Shown piece after piece: positions 5,376-5,941 of a DNA stretch of 5,941 nucleotides. This DNA is from an uncultured Clostridia bacterium (lineage in GTDB: Bacteria; Bacillota; Clostridia; Christensenellales; CALWSW01). Position numbers and translations under genes: made by a program. The notes beneath the pieces are model-generated. The model made no database searches. It worked only from the letters and a program-made list of their open reading frames with translations, and had not been told where the DNA came from. Position 1 is the first letter of the stretch; every line of letters starts with the position of its first letter. The stretch covers positions 1 through 5,941 of the forward strand of contig CALNBC010000045.1 in NCBI GenBank assembly GCA_937874755.1. The letters run 5' to 3'.

Positions 5376-5846
5376 ATGAGGAGAAATGACAGAGAAATTC
5401 TGGATGGCGAGAGCATCAAATCGATTATCTCCGACTGTCATTGCTTGAGGTTGGGCCTTTATGACGAAGGAGAGGTTTACATTGTCCCTCTGAACTTCGG
5501 GTATGCCGAACAAGACGGCAAGATAAGCTTTTATTTTCATGGAGCTAAGGAAGGCCGCAAGATCGATTTAATTTCGAAAACGCACCGTGCGGGATTCGAA
5601 ATGGATGCGAATTATGCGCTCAACGAAGGCGAATCCGCTTGTGAGTATTCCGCACGCTTTCGGAGTGTAATCGGCATAGGGCGCGTCGAATTCATCGAAG
5701 ATGCGGCAGAAAAGGAAGCCGCTTTGCAGGCAATTATGCATCAGAGCACAAGTAAGAGCGGTTGGAGCTTTTCCGATGCAATGCTTGCTTCAGTCTGCGT
5801 TTTCAAATTGGAAGTCGAAAAAATATCCTGCAAAGAACACTTATAG
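5376..5846 (+). CDS. Pyridoxamine 5'-phosphate oxidase superfamily (NimA-like) flavin-binding protein
   Basis: A 156-residue cytoplasmic protein of the FMN-binding split-barrel superfamily. The start MRRNDREI, then CLRLGLYDEGEVYIVPLNFG (23-42), SFYFHGAKEGRKIDLI (51-66) and GIGRVEFIED (100-109), and the C-terminal strand VFKLEVEKISCKEH (142-155) form the usual series for the group containing NimA (5-nitroimidazole reductase) and many general Firmicutes homologues. The length is typical and complete. Members bind FMN or a related flavin cofactor as dimers; H55 in FHGA is a plausible cofactor or substrate contact, by analogy. The specific reaction is unknown and the NimA resemblance does not by itself imply drug resistance. 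It is the last gene of the presumed operon after two small genes, and is followed by hairpins. The superfamily assignment is secure; the function is not. Confidence 0.87.
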   Translation: MRRNDREILDGESIKSIISDCHCLRLGLYDEGEVYIVPLNFGYAEQDGKISFYFHGAKEGRKIDLISKTHRAGFEMDANYALNEGESACEYSARFRSVIGIGRVEFIEDAAEKEAALQAIMHQSTSKSGWSFSDAMLASVCVFKLEVEKISCKEHL

Positions 5847-5862
5847 GAATTTTCCGAACAAA

Positions 5863-5889
5863 ACGACCCCGCCAAAATAGCGGGGTCGT
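5863..5889 (-). terminator. Hairpin, likely terminator of a minus-strand gene beyond the right edge
   Basis: A perfect 10-bp GC-rich stem (5863-5872 with 5880-5889) and a 7-nt loop. On the plus strand it is followed by CAGCC with no T-run. On the minus strand the stem is followed directly by TTTGTT. The orientation therefore suggests that a gene to the right, read leftward, ends just outside or at the edge of the window. Confidence 0.6.
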
Positions 5890-5898
5890 CAGCCTGTC

Positions 5899-5926
5899 AA
5901 AAAAGTCGCCTACAGGCGGCTTTTTT
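5899..5926 (+). terminator. Intrinsic terminator of the three-gene operon (bidirectional)
   Basis: A6-GTCGCC (5899-5910), loop TACA (5911-5914) and GGCGGC-T6 (5915-5926) pair over 12 positions with one G-T wobble. GC-rich core plus six T residues make a classical Rho-independent terminator, 52 nt after the flavoprotein stop. Because A6/T6 flank the core symmetrically, it also works on the minus strand. Confidence 0.85.
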
Positions 5927-5941
5927 GTTATACTGTAATAG

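Noticed and set aside
5145..5540. 131-codon minus-strand frame
   Set aside because: It is antisense to two plus-strand genes that have good ribosome binding sites, and has no recognisable motif.
5926..5934. Extended -10-like TGTTATACT at the right edge
   Set aside because: No -35 lies at a suitable distance; that position falls inside the terminator stem (TCGCCT). The match is probably chance in AT-rich DNA.
1..5941. CRISPR arrays, insertion sequences, tRNA or rRNA genes, attachment sites
   Set aside because: Read through on both strands. No regularly spaced repeats, transposase-like frames, terminal inverted repeats with duplications, or RNA gene signatures were found.

Overview
The window looks like a chromosomal segment from a Gram-positive Clostridia-type bacterium (Bacillota), with fairly balanced base composition. 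The evidence is the classical Firmicutes order ecfA1-ecfA2-ecfT-truA, strong AGGAGG-type ribosome binding sites, lipobox lipoproteins and U-tailed hairpin terminators. No mobile element, CRISPR array, tRNA or rRNA was seen, and nothing points to a defence or otherwise novel multi-gene system.

Left half (1-2692, all minus strand): one tightly packed operon read right to left. It encodes the two ATPases EcfA1 and EcfA2 and the membrane scaffold EcfT of an energy-coupling-factor (ECF) vitamin/metal transporter, then the 5' end of truA (tRNA pseudouridine synthase), which runs off the left edge. The genes overlap by 25 and 8 nt, and truA follows after 1 nt, so they are probably transcribed and translated together. 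No substrate-specificity (S) component is present. The module is therefore probably the shared group II type, serving S proteins encoded elsewhere.

Middle (2693-4643): a 405-nt intergenic stretch holds divergent promoters. Next comes a small NTF2-like (DUF4878-type) lipoprotein on the plus strand. It converges on a minus-strand NMT1/THI5-type (NitT/TauT family) solute-binding lipoprotein. A long hairpin between the two can terminate transcription from both sides. The binding protein has no ABC permease or ATPase beside it.

Right part (4644-5941): a compact divergent promoter region carries a perfect 9-bp inverted repeat centred on the -10 box of the binding-protein gene. It is followed by a likely three-gene plus-strand operon: a two-helix small membrane protein, a 60-residue protein of unknown function, and a NimA-like flavin-binding split-barrel protein (pyridoxamine 5'-phosphate oxidase superfamily). 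Two tandem hairpins close the window. The first is oriented for a minus-strand gene beyond the right edge and the second works in both directions.

The most interesting points are the inverted repeat in the divergent promoter, the orphan binding protein, the uncharacterised small genes in the flavoprotein operon, and the ECF operon standing apart from its usual ribosomal-protein neighbours.
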